A stretch of 64,000 nt of DNA from Antarcticirhabdus aurantiaca (GTDB lineage Bacteria > Pseudomonadota > Alphaproteobacteria > Rhizobiales > Rhizobiaceae). Location: contig NZ_VTOM01000005.1 in assembly GCF_009765365.1 (NCBI RefSeq), positions 186,001 to 250,000 on the forward strand, read 5' to 3'. The translations under genes and the position numbers were made by a program. Under the pieces are notes generated by a model. That model was not told the origin of the DNA, ran no database searches, and worked only from the letters and a program-made list of their open reading frames with translations. Shown here one piece after another: positions 46,371 through 55,441 of this stretch (position 1 is the first letter of the stretch; each line of letters starts with the position of its first letter).

Positions 46371-47458
46371 GCTTCCTCGACATATCCGGCGTTTCGAAGA
46401 GCTTCGGCGGCAACACCGTGGTGCGCGGCTTCGACCTCGCCGTGCGCCGCGGCGAGTTCATCTCGTTCCTCGGGCCCTCCGGCTGCGGCAAGACGACGAT
46501 GCTGCGCATGGTGGCGGGTTTCGAGCAGCCCAGCGCCGGGCGCATCGTCATCGACGGCGAGGACGTCACGCACCGCCCGCCCAACGCCCGGCGCATCGGC
46601 ATGGTGTTCCAGGCCTACGCCCTCTTCCCCAACATGAGCGTCGGCGACAACGTCGCCTTCGGCCTCAAGGTCGCGGGGCGCCCGGCCGCCGAGCGGGCGA
46701 AGCGCGTCGACGAGATGCTCGGGCTGATCAAGCTCGCCCATCTCAAGGACCGCTATCCCTACCAGCTCTCCGGCGGCCAGCAGCAGCGCGTGGCGCTCGC
46801 CCGCGCGCTGGCTCCGTCTCCCCGGGTCCTGCTCCTCGACGAGCCGCTCTCGGCGCTCGACGCCAAGATCCGCGTTTCGCTGCGCACCGAGATCCGCGCG
46901 CTTCAGCGCGAGCTCGGCATCACCACCATCTTCGTCACCCACGACCAGGAGGAGGCGCTCTCGATCTCCGACCGCATCGTGGTGATGAGCGAGGGCCGCA
47001 TCGAGCAGTGCGGCACGCCGCACGAGATCTACAACCGCCCGCGCACCCGCTTCGTCGCCGGCTTCGTCGGAACCCTCAGCCTCGTCGAGGCTGAGGCGGA
47101 GGGCGCCGGCTCGACGGTCACCGTCGCCGGCCAGCCGGTGACGCTGGCCGAGCCCGTGGCCGGCTCCGGCCGGCGGCCGGTGACGCTGGCCTTCCGGCCG
47201 GAAGCCCTGAAGCTCGACGCGGGCGAGGGACGGATCAACGCGATCCGCGGGACGGTCGAGGCGGCCGAGTTCCTCGGCTCGGTGGTGCGCCTGCGCGTCG
47301 CGACACCCGGCGGCACGCTCCTCGCCGACGTCTTCAACTCCCCCGCCGCGCCCCCGCCCGCGCCCGGGGAGACGGTGGTGCTGCACTTCGCGCCCGGCGA
47401 CGTCTTCGCGCTGGACGGGGAGGGAGCTGCGCCGGCTCAGGCGATCGCGGCGGAGTAA
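46367..47458 (+). CDS. ABC importer ATPase (PotA/UgpC-like, with TOBE domain)
   Basis: 363 residues. Walker A GPSGCGKTT, Q-loop FQAYALFPNMSV, signature LSGGQQQRVALARA, Walker B LLLDEPLSALD, H-loop VTHDQEEA, then a C-terminal TOBE domain (~275-350). Typical of polyamine, Fe3+ and phosphonate importers. Last gene of the operon. Confidence 0.9.
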   Translation: MSFLDISGVSKSFGGNTVVRGFDLAVRRGEFISFLGPSGCGKTTMLRMVAGFEQPSAGRIVIDGEDVTHRPPNARRIGMVFQAYALFPNMSVGDNVAFGLKVAGRPAAERAKRVDEMLGLIKLAHLKDRYPYQLSGGQQQRVALARALAPSPRVLLLDEPLSALDAKIRVSLRTEIRALQRELGITTIFVTHDQEEALSISDRIVVMSEGRIEQCGTPHEIYNRPRTRFVAGFVGTLSLVEAEAEGAGSTVTVAGQPVTLAEPVAGSGRRPVTLAFRPEALKLDAGEGRINAIRGTVEAAEFLGSVVRLRVATPGGTLLADVFNSPAAPPPAPGETVVLHFAPGDVFALDGEGAAPAQAIAAE

Positions 47459-47711
47459 AGGGAGCGGAGGCTGCGGAGGCAAGGAAGGCGGTGCCGAGTG
47501 ATTGAATCGCCCGCCACTCTCTTTCACGTCTGCGACCGGTCCACTTGCGTCACCCGCAATCTCCGCCACGTCGTCATCCCGGGTCAAGTCCGAGAAGACG
47601 ACGTGGTCAGGAGGGCTAGGGCGGGCAAGGGCGCTGGCGCTCTCGAGTCGCGCCCGAAAACTCGAATGACGACCGGAAGAACGTCGCCAGAGATAGGGTG
47701 CGTGCCGGCCG
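47459..47711. repeat. Intergenic spacer with degenerate REP-like half element
   Basis: 253 bases between convergent genes. Around 47572-47588 it carries GTCATCCCGGGTCAAG, the left arm of the ATCCCGGG...CCCGGGAT element found intact at 10135 and 10241; the right arm has decayed. No gene or terminator was recognised. Confidence 0.45.
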
Positions 47712-47714
47712 CCC

Positions 47715-48461
47715 TTACGCCTCTTCCTCCTGCCGCGCCAGCGCGCCGCTCGCGCGGTCGGCGCCGGTGGCGATCACGGCGCGCATGGCGGCCTGGGCCT
47801 TTTCCTCGTCGCGCGCGGCGATCGCCTGTGCGATGCGCAGGTGGTTGCGCGCGAGCTCGTCGATCTGGCCGGGATTGGTCACCGGCGAGGACAGGGTGAA
47901 GGAGATGGCGAGCGCGGCCTCGATCAGGCTGCCGATCGAGGACATGAACGGGTTCTTCGCCGCCTTCAGGACGGCGTGGTGGAATTCGAGGTCCACCTTG
48001 GCGATCGAGTGCGGCGTGTGGGTGAGGTCGTTCATGCGCCCGGCGATCTCGTAGAGGCGCAGGATCTCCTCCGTCGTCGCGCGCCGGGCGGCGAGGCCCG
48101 CCGCCGCCGGCTCCAGCGCCATGCGGATCTCGGCGAGGTCGGCGACGAAGGCGGCGTCCACCCCGGTCTCGAAGCGCCAGGACAGGACGTCGGCGTCGAA
48201 GAGATTCCAGGCCGAGCGGTCGAGGACGCGGGTCCCGACCTTGGCCTTGGGCTCCACCAGCTGCTTGGCGGCCAGGGTCTTCATCGCTTCGCGCAGAACG
48301 GTCCGCGACACGCCGAAGCGGGCCGACAGGTCGCTGTCGCCGGGCAGGATCGAGCCTTCCGGCAGAACGCCCGAGACGATGTCGCGGCCGAGCTGGCCGA
48401 CGACCTGGGCGTGGCTGGTGCGCAGGCGCCCGCCTTCCATCGCGCGTTCGAGAAGACCCAT
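47715..48461 (-). CDS. GntR-family (FadR subfamily) transcriptional regulator
   Basis: 248 residues. N-terminal winged HTH (SHAQVVGQLGRDIVSGVLPEG, LSARFGVSRTVLREAMKTLAAK) and a C-terminal all-helical FCD ligand domain with the metal-type His pattern (DLEFHHAVLKAAKN). FadR-like regulators in such positions usually control sugar or sugar-acid use. It is the last gene of the ytf operon, five bases behind yjfF, so it probably senses a galactose/arabinose intermediate and controls this operon and perhaps the divergent catabolic one. Confidence 0.9.
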   Translation of the reverse strand: MGLLERAMEGGRLRTSHAQVVGQLGRDIVSGVLPEGSILPGDSDLSARFGVSRTVLREAMKTLAAKQLVEPKAKVGTRVLDRSAWNLFDADVLSWRFETGVDAAFVADLAEIRMALEPAAAGLAARRATTEEILRLYEIAGRMNDLTHTPHSIAKVDLEFHHAVLKAAKNPFMSSIGSLIEAALAISFTLSSPVTNPGQIDELARNHLRIAQAIAARDEEKAQAAMRAVIATGADRASGALARQEEEA

Positions 48462-48465
48462 CGTG

Positions 48466-49461
48466 TCAGGTGGCTCCCATGGCTGCGGTCCTGCGTGATG
48501 CCTGCCCACGCTCCGTCGACCAGAGGATGGTGCGCTGGAGCGCGATGAAGAGGAAGAGGAGGACGCCGATGGCGATCTTCGTCCACCAGGACGAGAGCGT
48601 CCCGTCGAACACGATGTAGGTCTGGATCAGGCCCTGGATCAGGATGCCGATGAAGGTGCCGGCGACGAGCCCGGCGCCGCCGGTGAGCAGCGTGCCGCCG
48701 ATCACCACCGCGGCGATCGCGTCGAGCTCGACGCCCACCGTCGCCAGCGAATAGCCGGCCGAGGTGTAGAGCGTGTAGACGATGCCCGACAGGCCCGCGA
48801 GGAAGCCGGAGGTCGCGTAGATCGCGACCGTCGTGCGCCCGATCGGCACGCCCATCAGCTCGGCCGACTGGGGATTGCCGCCGAGCGCGTAGATGTTGGC
48901 GCCGAAGCGCGTGCGGCGCGCCACGATCGTCCCGACCACGAAGACGGCGATCATCAGCATGGCGATGCTGGTGAGCCGCCCGCCGCCGGGCAGGCGGAAG
49001 TAGAAGGACGAGAGCGCGTCGATGAAGGGATGCGAGAGCGGCACGGACTGCGTCGAGATCAGAAAGGCCGCGCCGCGCGCGAGGAACATGCCGGCCAGCG
49101 TCACCACGAAGGGCGGCATCTTGAGGAGGTGGATCATGCCGCCCATCGCCGCGCCGAAGGCGGTGGTGAGGACGAGGACGAGAAGAAGGACGATTGCCGG
49201 GTGGAGGCCCGCGCCGACGGTGACGGCGGTGAAGACGCTGGTGAAGGCGATCACCGAGCCGATCGACAGGTCGATCCCGCCCGACAGGATGACGAAGGTC
49301 ATGCCGACCGCGGCGATGCCGAGAAAGGCGTTGTCGGTGAGGAGGTTCATCGCCACGCGCGTCGAGAGCATCGCCGGGAACTGCGAGACGCAGAGCGCGT
49401 AGGCGACGACGAAGATGGCGAGCGTCGCGAGGAAAGGCAGGTTGCGCGTGTCGATCCTCAT
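48466..49461 (-). CDS. yjfF: Galactofuranose ABC importer permease YjfF
   Basis: 331 residues, CUT2 permease: GMTFVILSGGIDLSIGSVIAFTS, MPPFVVTLAGMFLARGAAFLI, GVELDAIAAVVIGGTLLTGG. It matches the second permease of the YtfQRT-YjfF system. The ATG overlaps the ytfT stop. Confidence 0.9.
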   Translation of the reverse strand: MRIDTRNLPFLATLAIFVVAYALCVSQFPAMLSTRVAMNLLTDNAFLGIAAVGMTFVILSGGIDLSIGSVIAFTSVFTAVTVGAGLHPAIVLLLVLVLTTAFGAAMGGMIHLLKMPPFVVTLAGMFLARGAAFLISTQSVPLSHPFIDALSSFYFRLPGGGRLTSIAMLMIAVFVVGTIVARRTRFGANIYALGGNPQSAELMGVPIGRTTVAIYATSGFLAGLSGIVYTLYTSAGYSLATVGVELDAIAAVVIGGTLLTGGAGLVAGTFIGILIQGLIQTYIVFDGTLSSWWTKIAIGVLLFLFIALQRTILWSTERGQASRRTAAMGAT

Positions 49462-50498
49462 CGGGCGACGAGCTCCTTCTTGTCCGGGGCGGCCGGCGCC
49501 GGGCCGCGCGGCGCCGGGCGCAGATAGGTCCAGAGGCTGCCGAGCGCCGGCGACTGCAGGGCCAGGATCGCGACGATGATGCCGGCCTTGATGATGAGGT
49601 TGAACTCCGGCGGGAAGCCCGCGAGCAGGATGCCGGTGTTGATCGACTGGATGATCATCGCGCCGATGAGGGACGCCAGGATCGAGAAGCGGCCGCCCAG
49701 CAGCGAGGTGCCGCCGACGACGACGGCGAGGATCGCGTCGAGTTCGAGCCAGAGCCCGGCATTGTTGGCGTCGGCGCCGCGGATGTCGGCGGTGACGATG
49801 ATGCCGGCGACGGCCGCGCAGAGGCCCGAAACGAGATAGACGGAGATCACCAGGAAGCGCGTCTTGACGCCGGCGAGCGCGCTCGCCCGGCGGTTGACGC
49901 CGATCGCCTCGACGAGGAGGCCGAGCGCCGAGCGGCGGACGATCACGCCGACGATCACGGCCATGGCGAGCCAGAGGATCACCGGCGTCGGCAGGCCGAG
50001 GAGGTTGCCGGAGCCGAGGAAGGCGAAGCCGGGATCGTTGAAGGTGAGGATCACGCCTTCCGTGACGAGCTGGGCGATGCCGCGCCCGGCCACCATCAGG
50101 ATCAAGGTCGCGACGATCGGCTGGAGCTGGAGAATGGCGACGAGAAAGCCGTTCCACAGCCCGCACAGGAGACCGACGCCGAGCGCGGCGATCAGCGCGA
50201 CGGCGAGCGGCTGGCCTTCCGCGACGAGCGAGGCCGCGACCGCGCCGCAGATCGCCATGGTGGCGCCGACGGACAGGTCGATGCCCTTGGTGGCGATGAC
50301 GAGCGTCATGCCGATGGCCAGGAGCGCCACCGGCGCGCCGCGGTTGAGGACGTCGATCAGCGAGCCGTAGAGCCGGCCGTTGGACCAGGTGAGATCGAAG
50401 AAGTTCGGCGACACGAGGCCGTTCGCCGCCAGAACCAGGGCGAGGGCGATCAGCTGCGGGGCGAGGCGCTTCAGCCGGGCGAGGATCATGTCGGGCAT
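49458..50498 (-). CDS. ytfT: Galactofuranose ABC importer permease YtfT
   Basis: 346 residues, CUT2 permease: GMTLVIATKGIDLSVGATMAI, NGFLVAILQLQPIVATLILM, LDAILAVVVGGTSLLGG. First permease of the system. Its ATG overlaps the ytfR stop by one base (TGATG), and its stop overlaps the yjfF start. Confidence 0.9.
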   Translation of the reverse strand: MPDMILARLKRLAPQLIALALVLAANGLVSPNFFDLTWSNGRLYGSLIDVLNRGAPVALLAIGMTLVIATKGIDLSVGATMAICGAVAASLVAEGQPLAVALIAALGVGLLCGLWNGFLVAILQLQPIVATLILMVAGRGIAQLVTEGVILTFNDPGFAFLGSGNLLGLPTPVILWLAMAVIVGVIVRRSALGLLVEAIGVNRRASALAGVKTRFLVISVYLVSGLCAAVAGIIVTADIRGADANNAGLWLELDAILAVVVGGTSLLGGRFSILASLIGAMIIQSINTGILLAGFPPEFNLIIKAGIIVAILALQSPALGSLWTYLRPAPRGPAPAAPDKKELVAR

Positions 50499-52066
50499 CA
50501 GGCGGCCACCTCCCTGGTCGCGGGCTCCGCCGAACCGTGCGGCCGGGCGATGGCGGCCATGATGGCGGAGGGGTTCATCGCCTCGCCCGACAGCTCGGCG
50601 ACGTGGCGGTGGTCGGCCAGCACCACGACGCGCGAGGCGTAGGCGACGAGCTCTTCCAGCTCGGAGGAGACGACGAGCAGCGACAGGCCGCGGGCGCGCA
50701 GGTCCTCGATGAGGCGGATGATCTCGGCATGGGCGCCGACGTCGATGCCGCGCGTCGGCTCGTCGAGGATCAGGAAGCGCGGATCGGTGGCGAGCCAGCG
50801 GGCGAGGATCGCCTTCTGCTGGTTGCCGCCGGACAGGAACTTGATCGGCAGGTCGCGGTGGGCGGTGCGGATGTCGAGCGCCTTGATGTAGCGGTCGGCG
50901 ATGGCGATCTGCTCGGCGCGGGGCAGGGGCTTCATCCAGCCCCGCCGCGCCTGGAGGGCGAGGATGATGTTCTCGCGCACCGACAGGTCGGCGACAATGC
51001 CGTCGATCTTGCGCTCCTCCGGGCAGAAGGCGAAGCCCTGGGCGACGGCGGTCTCGGGCGAGGTGACGCTGACGGCTTCGCCCTCGACCGTGAGCGTGCC
51101 CGAATCCGGCTTGTCCGCGCCGAAGGCGAGGCGGGCGGTCTCGGTGCGGCCGGACCCGAGAAGGCCGGCGATGCCGACGACCTCGCCGCGGCCGATGTCG
51201 AGGTCGAAGGGCTCGATCGAGCCCCGCTTGCCGTAGTTGCGGAAGGACACCAGCGGCTTGGACGAGATTGCCGCCTCGCCGCCGCTGCGCCCGAGCGTTT
51301 CCTCCTTCAGCTCGCGCCCGAGCATCATGGTGATGAGCGACAGGCGGTCGAGCTCGGTGATCGGCTTGGAGCCGACGAGACGGCCGTTGCGCAGAACCGT
51401 CACGCGGTCGGCGATCGCGAAGACCTGGTCGAGGAAGTGGGTGATGATGACGATGCCCAGACCCTCGCGCTTCAGCTGGCGCACGACGTCGAAGAGCATC
51501 GCGGTCTCGCGCGCGTCGAGGCTGGCGGTCGGCTCGTCGAGAACGAGGATCTTGCCGGACAGGTCGACGGCACGGGCGATGGCGACGATCTGCTGGACCG
51601 CGACGGAATAGGTGCCTAGAAGCGAGCCCGGATCGATGGCGAGGCCGTAGCGGGCGAGGAGCGCGCGGGCGTCGCGCTGCATGCGCCGCCCGTCGAGGAA
51701 GCCGAGGCGGGTGCGCGGCTGGCGGCCGAGATAAAGGTTCTCGGCGACCGACAGGTTCGGCAGGAGGTTGACCTCCTGGTAGACGGTGCCGATGCCGAGG
51801 CCTTGCGCGTCCGCGACGCTGCGCGGCTCGATGGGCGCGCCTTCGAGGCGGATCGAGCCGGCGTCCAGGCGATAGGCGCCGGTCAGGATCTTGACGAGCG
51901 TCGACTTGCCCGCGCCGTTCTCGCCGAGCAAGGCCATGACCTCGCCGCGCTCGATCCGGACGTCGACGTCGGTGAGGGCGGCGACCCCGAAGAACGCTTT
52001 GGAAATGCCCGTGGCCTCGAGGAGCGGAGCTCCGGCGGGCAGGGGCGGCGGAGCGGCGCCGGTCAT
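50498..52066 (-). CDS. ytfR: Galactofuranose ABC importer ATPase YtfR (double NBD)
   Basis: 522 residues, two NBDs: GENGAGKST Walker A near 50, [14 protein letters not shown], then [24 protein letters not shown] and [12 protein letters not shown]. It energises uptake through YtfT and YjfF. GGAG lies 9 bases before the ATG. It is separated from ytfQ by 100 bases holding a strong hairpin. Confidence 0.92.
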   Translation of the reverse strand: MTGAAPPPLPAGAPLLEATGISKAFFGVAALTDVDVRIERGEVMALLGENGAGKSTLVKILTGAYRLDAGSIRLEGAPIEPRSVADAQGLGIGTVYQEVNLLPNLSVAENLYLGRQPRTRLGFLDGRRMQRDARALLARYGLAIDPGSLLGTYSVAVQQIVAIARAVDLSGKILVLDEPTASLDARETAMLFDVVRQLKREGLGIVIITHFLDQVFAIADRVTVLRNGRLVGSKPITELDRLSLITMMLGRELKEETLGRSGGEAAISSKPLVSFRNYGKRGSIEPFDLDIGRGEVVGIAGLLGSGRTETARLAFGADKPDSGTLTVEGEAVSVTSPETAVAQGFAFCPEERKIDGIVADLSVRENIILALQARRGWMKPLPRAEQIAIADRYIKALDIRTAHRDLPIKFLSGGNQQKAILARWLATDPRFLILDEPTRGIDVGAHAEIIRLIEDLRARGLSLLVVSSELEELVAYASRVVVLADHRHVAELSGEAMNPSAIMAAIARPHGSAEPATREVAA

Positions 52067-52104
52067 GACACGGTTCTCCGAAGACTGTCGGTGCGGGACG
52101 GGCA

Positions 52105-52136
52105 GCGGGGCGCCGCAAGGGAGCGCGGCACCCCGC
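52105..52136 (-). other. Intercistronic hairpin between ytfQ and ytfR
   Basis: 12-bp stem (52105-52116 with 52125-52136, one G-U pair in RNA), 8-base loop, just after the ytfQ stop. Likely an mRNA-stabilising or attenuating structure that favours the binding-protein message. Confidence 0.55.
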
Positions 52137-52166
52137 CGTTCGGCTAGAGGATCGCGGTGGCTGCGA

Positions 52167-53129
52167 TCAGTAGCCGAGGTCCTTCTTGGCCTCGTAGACG
52201 GCCTTGGGGTCGTCGGACTGCGTGTAGAGCTTCGACTCGGTCTGGATCCACTTCGGCGGCTCGGTGCCGCTGTCGAGGTAGGCCTTGAGCGCGTCGAAGG
52301 CGGGGCCGGCCATGTTCGGCGTCAGCTCGACGGTGGCGTTGGCCTCGCCCGCTTCCATGGCGAGGAAGATGTCCGGCACCGCGTCGATCGAAACGACCTT
52401 GATGTCCGTGCCCGGCTTCAGGCCGGCTTCCTTGATGGCCTGGATGGCGCCCACCGCCATGTCGTCGTTGTGAGCGTAGACCGCGCAGATGTTCTTGCCG
52501 CCGTCCTCGGCGCGCAGGAAGCTTTCCATGACTTCCTTGCCCTTGGTGCGGGTGAAGTCGCCGGTCTGCGAGCGCGTGATCTTGATGTTGTCGTGGCCGG
52601 CGATTCCTTCCTCGAAGCCCTTCTTGCGGTCGATGGCCGGCGAGGAACCGGTGGTGCCCTGCAGCTCGACGACGTTGCACGGATTGGTGCCGACGTCCTT
52701 GGCGAGCCATTCGCCCGCGACCTTGCCCTCGTGGACGAGGTCGGAGGTGACGGCGGTCAGGTACAGGCTCTTGTCCGAATCAACCGTGCGGTCGAGCAGG
52801 ATCACCGGGATGTCGGCGTCCTTGGCCTCTTCCAGAACGGCGTCCCAGCCGGTGGCGACGACCGGCGCGACGAGGATGGCGTCGATGCCCTGCGCGATGA
52901 AGGACCGGATCGCCTTGATCTGGTTTTCCTGCTTCTGCTGGGCGTCGGCGAACTTCAGGTCGATGCCGCGCTTCTCCGCCTCCTGGCGGGTGACCGTGGT
53001 CTCGGCGGCGCGCCAGCCCGATTCGGAGCCGATCTGCGAGAAGCCGACCGTGATCGCGCTGGCGGCGACGGTGGTGGCGGCAAGGGTGGCGAAGGCGGCC
53101 GAAAGCACGGCCAGACGACGAAGCTTCAT
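52167..53129 (-). CDS. ytfQ: Galactofuranose-binding periplasmic protein YtfQ
   Basis: 320 residues. The signal peptide ends near AASA before ITVGFSQIGSESGWR. Very close to E. coli YtfQ across its length: AQQKQENQIKAIRSF, APVVATGWDAVL, CNVVELQGTTGSSPAIDRKK, GKNICAVYAHNDDMAVGAIQ, VELTPNMAGPAFDAL. YtfQ binds galactofuranose (and galactopyranose), an unusual furanose specificity. GGGAGG precedes the ATG. It is the first gene of the importer operon. Confidence 0.95.
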   Translation of the reverse strand: MKLRRLAVLSAAFATLAATTVAASAITVGFSQIGSESGWRAAETTVTRQEAEKRGIDLKFADAQQKQENQIKAIRSFIAQGIDAILVAPVVATGWDAVLEEAKDADIPVILLDRTVDSDKSLYLTAVTSDLVHEGKVAGEWLAKDVGTNPCNVVELQGTTGSSPAIDRKKGFEEGIAGHDNIKITRSQTGDFTRTKGKEVMESFLRAEDGGKNICAVYAHNDDMAVGAIQAIKEAGLKPGTDIKVVSIDAVPDIFLAMEAGEANATVELTPNMAGPAFDALKAYLDSGTEPPKWIQTESKLYTQSDDPKAVYEAKKDLGY

Positions 53130-53486
53130 CAGTTTCCTCCCGAAAGGTGAAGCGAGATCCCTGGGTTCGAACCCGGCGCAGAATTAGACATATTGTAATA
53201 CCATTGGCAAGTGGCTGTCGCGGAGCTGAATCGATGCTGCATTGCCGAGATGACCCTAAGTCCGGGCAAGATCTGGTAGAAAATTCCGCGACGCACCTCG
53301 AAACACTTGCGATGGTTGATGTTTACGTTGCGCCGCAAAAGCGCGCGGGCGTTCGGCAAGGCCGCTTGATTTTGCCGGTCGATCCGCATTAGTCATACCT
53401 GAAGGCATGGGAGGCCTGGATGCCGGCGTTGGTTGCGCCGCGGTTCGCCGCCCGCCCGCATGTTCAATCGGTTTGAGGACGGTCTC
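53130..53486. promoter_or_regulatory. Divergent control region ytfQ / gguC operon
   Basis: 357 bases between the two galactose/arabinose operons, AT-richer than the genes. On the minus strand TTGCCA - N16 - TCTAAT forms a good ytfQ promoter, and its spacer contains TGGTATTACAA (53193-53203, read on the minus strand), a GntR/FadR-like operator. On the plus strand AAACA (53301-53305) - N14 - TGTTT (53320-53324) is a second inverted repeat, and TTGATT - N17 - TTAGTC near 53366-53394 is a weak promoter candidate for the catabolic operon. Confidence 0.5.
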
Positions 53487-54482
53487 TTGCGTCTCGTGCA
53501 GTTGAAGTCGGAGCGCGGCGGTGCCGTGAACGCGGTGGCAGTGATCGAAGGCGACGGGCTCGACGCCCGCCTCGTGACCGGCGCCTCCTCGGTCCTGGAT
53601 CTCGCCAAGCGCGCCGCCTCCGCCGGCACCTCGCTCGCGGCGGTCGTGCGCGAGGCCGGACTCGGCGAGGCGGTCGACCTCGTCGCCGCGCTGGAGGCCG
53701 GCCGGATCGCCGTGCCCGTGCATCATCCCGACCCCGCCCACTTCATCGTCGCGGGCACCGGCCTCACCCATCTCGGCTCGGCCGATGGGCGCGACAAGAT
53801 GCACAAGTCGGCGGCCGGCGAGCACGTCACCGATTCGATGAAGATGTTCCGCATGGGCCTCGAAGGCGGCAAGCCCGCGGCCGGGCAGATCGGCGTCCAG
53901 CCCGAATGGTTCTACAAGGGCGACGGCTCGACGCTGGTCGGCCCGGGCGACGACCTCGTCTCGCCCTCCTTCGCGCTCGACGGCGGCGAGGAGCCGGAGC
54001 TCGCCGGCATCTACCTCATCGGCGAGGACGGAACGCCCTATCGCCTCGGCTTCTGCCTCGCCAACGAGTTCTCCGACCACGTCACCGAGCGCGGCAACTA
54101 TCTCTGGCTCGCCCATTCCAAGCTTCGCCAGGCCTCGCTCGGGCCCGAGCTCTTCGTCGGCGAGCTGCCGGCCCACGTCGAGGGCATGTCGCGCGTGCGA
54201 CGCGGATCCGAGATCGTGTTCGAGAAGCCCTTCCTGTCGGGCGAGGCGAACATGAGCCACTCGATCGCCAATCTCGAGTACCACCACTTCAAGTACGATC
54301 TTTTCTGCCGCCCCGGCGACCTCCACGTCCACTTCTTCGGCACCGCGACGCTGTCTGTCACCGACGGCCTGAAGACGCAGGACGGTGACGTCTTCGAGAT
54401 CGAGGCCGCGCCCTTCCGACTCCCCTTGCGCAACCGCCTCGCCCGCGCCGCCGAGCGGCCCGTCGCCGTCAAGGCGCTCTGA
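53487..54482 (+). CDS. gguC: GguC/AraD1-family FAH-like hydrolase or dehydratase
   Basis: 331 residues of the fumarylacetoacetate hydrolase fold. RLVQLKSERGGAVNAV is the usual GguC/AraD1 start. HFIVAGTGLTHLGSADGRDKMH, IGVQPEWFYKGDG and LANEFSDHVTERGNYLWLAHSK cover the metal and active-site regions. In Agrobacterium gguC sits behind chvE-gguA-gguB; here it leads the catabolic operon instead. The reaction is not established; a role on a 2-keto-3-deoxy sugar acid is likely. The TTG at 53487 has GAGGAC 6 bases upstream and fits the family N-terminus; an ATG at 53460 has no RBS. Confidence 0.82.
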   Translation: MRLVQLKSERGGAVNAVAVIEGDGLDARLVTGASSVLDLAKRAASAGTSLAAVVREAGLGEAVDLVAALEAGRIAVPVHHPDPAHFIVAGTGLTHLGSADGRDKMHKSAAGEHVTDSMKMFRMGLEGGKPAAGQIGVQPEWFYKGDGSTLVGPGDDLVSPSFALDGGEEPELAGIYLIGEDGTPYRLGFCLANEFSDHVTERGNYLWLAHSKLRQASLGPELFVGELPAHVEGMSRVRRGSEIVFEKPFLSGEANMSHSIANLEYHHFKYDLFCRPGDLHVHFFGTATLSVTDGLKTQDGDVFEIEAAPFRLPLRNRLARAAERPVAVKAL

Positions 54483-54493
54483 GGATGGCCGCG

Positions 54494-55441
54494 ATGCCCG
54501 CCGGTGGACCCATCCGCATCGGTCTCGTCGGCCTCGGCAAGATCGCGCGCGACCAGCACCTGCCGGCGCTGGACGCCGTGGAGGGCGTCGAGCTCGTCGC
54601 GGTGGCCAGCCGCAACGCCGCCCACGACACGCTTCCCTCCTTCGATTCGGTCGAGGCGATGCTGGCGTCCGGCATCGAGATCGACGCCGTCTCGCTCTGC
54701 ACGCCCCCGCAGGGGCGCTTCGAGCAGGCGGCGGCCGTCCTGGCGGCGAACAAGCACCTGATCCTGGAAAAGCCGCCGGGCGCGACGCTCTCGGAGGTGG
54801 AGGCGCTGAAGCGCATGGCGGCCGAGAAGGGGCTCGTCCTCTTCGCCACCTGGCATTCGCGCTTCGCGCCGCAGGTCGAGGCGGCGCGCGCCTTCCTCGC
54901 CGACGCCGCCATCCGCTCGGTCTCGATCGAGTGGAAGGAGGACGTGCGCAAATGGCATCCCGGCCAGCAATGGATCTGGGAGCCGGGCGGCCTCGGCGTC
55001 TTCGATCCCGGCATCAACGCCCTGTCGATCGCGACGCGCATCCTGCCGCGGCCCTTCCGCCTCGTCTCCTCCGACCTGTTCTTCCCGGAGAACCGCGCCG
55101 CGCCGATCGCCGCGAGCCTCTCGTTCCGCGATTCGGCCGAGGTGCCGGTCTCGGCCGAGTTCGACTGGCGGCAGACGGGCCCGCAGACCTGGACGATCTC
55201 GGCCGAGACCGACAAGGGGCGCTTCGAGCTGACCCATGGCGGCACGCGCCTCGTGATCGACGGCGCGGAAGCCCCATCGGCCGGCATGGAGGAAGAGTAT
55301 CGCGGCATCTATCGCCGCTTCGTGGACCTCGCCCGCACGGATGCGAGCGACGCCGACTTCTCGCCCTTCATCCACGTCTGCGACGCCTTCACCCTCGGCC
55401 GCCGGCACGTGGTGGACGCCTTCCACGACGAGGCCGCATGA
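54494..55441 (+). CDS. Gfo/Idh/MocA-family D-galactose / L-arabinose 1-dehydrogenase
   Basis: 315 residues. Rossmann start IRIGLVGLGKIARDQHLPAL, the EKPPGATL motif holding the catalytic Lys, and the WHSRFAPQVEAAR substrate region. It oxidises the aldose to its lactone with NAD(P)+, the first step of the De Ley-Doudoroff route. The operon context (lactonase, IlvD-type dehydratase, KDGal kinase, KDPGal aldolase) supports galactose as main substrate, with arabinose or fucose possible. GAGGA lies 8 bases before the ATG at 54494; an ATG at 54485 is an alternative. Confidence 0.85.
   Translation: MPAGGPIRIGLVGLGKIARDQHLPALDAVEGVELVAVASRNAAHDTLPSFDSVEAMLASGIEIDAVSLCTPPQGRFEQAAAVLAANKHLILEKPPGATLSEVEALKRMAAEKGLVLFATWHSRFAPQVEAARAFLADAAIRSVSIEWKEDVRKWHPGQQWIWEPGGLGVFDPGINALSIATRILPRPFRLVSSDLFFPENRAAPIAASLSFRDSAEVPVSAEFDWRQTGPQTWTISAETDKGRFELTHGGTRLVIDGAEAPSAGMEEEYRGIYRRFVDLARTDASDADFSPFIHVCDAFTLGRRHVVDAFHDEAA

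Noticed and set aside
53164-53175. GGGTTCGAACCC, like a tRNA T-arm, upstream of ytfQ
   Set aside because: No anticodon or acceptor arm at the right distance on either strand and no CCA end; just a palindrome in the promoter region. A vestigial att site cannot be excluded but has no integrase nearby.
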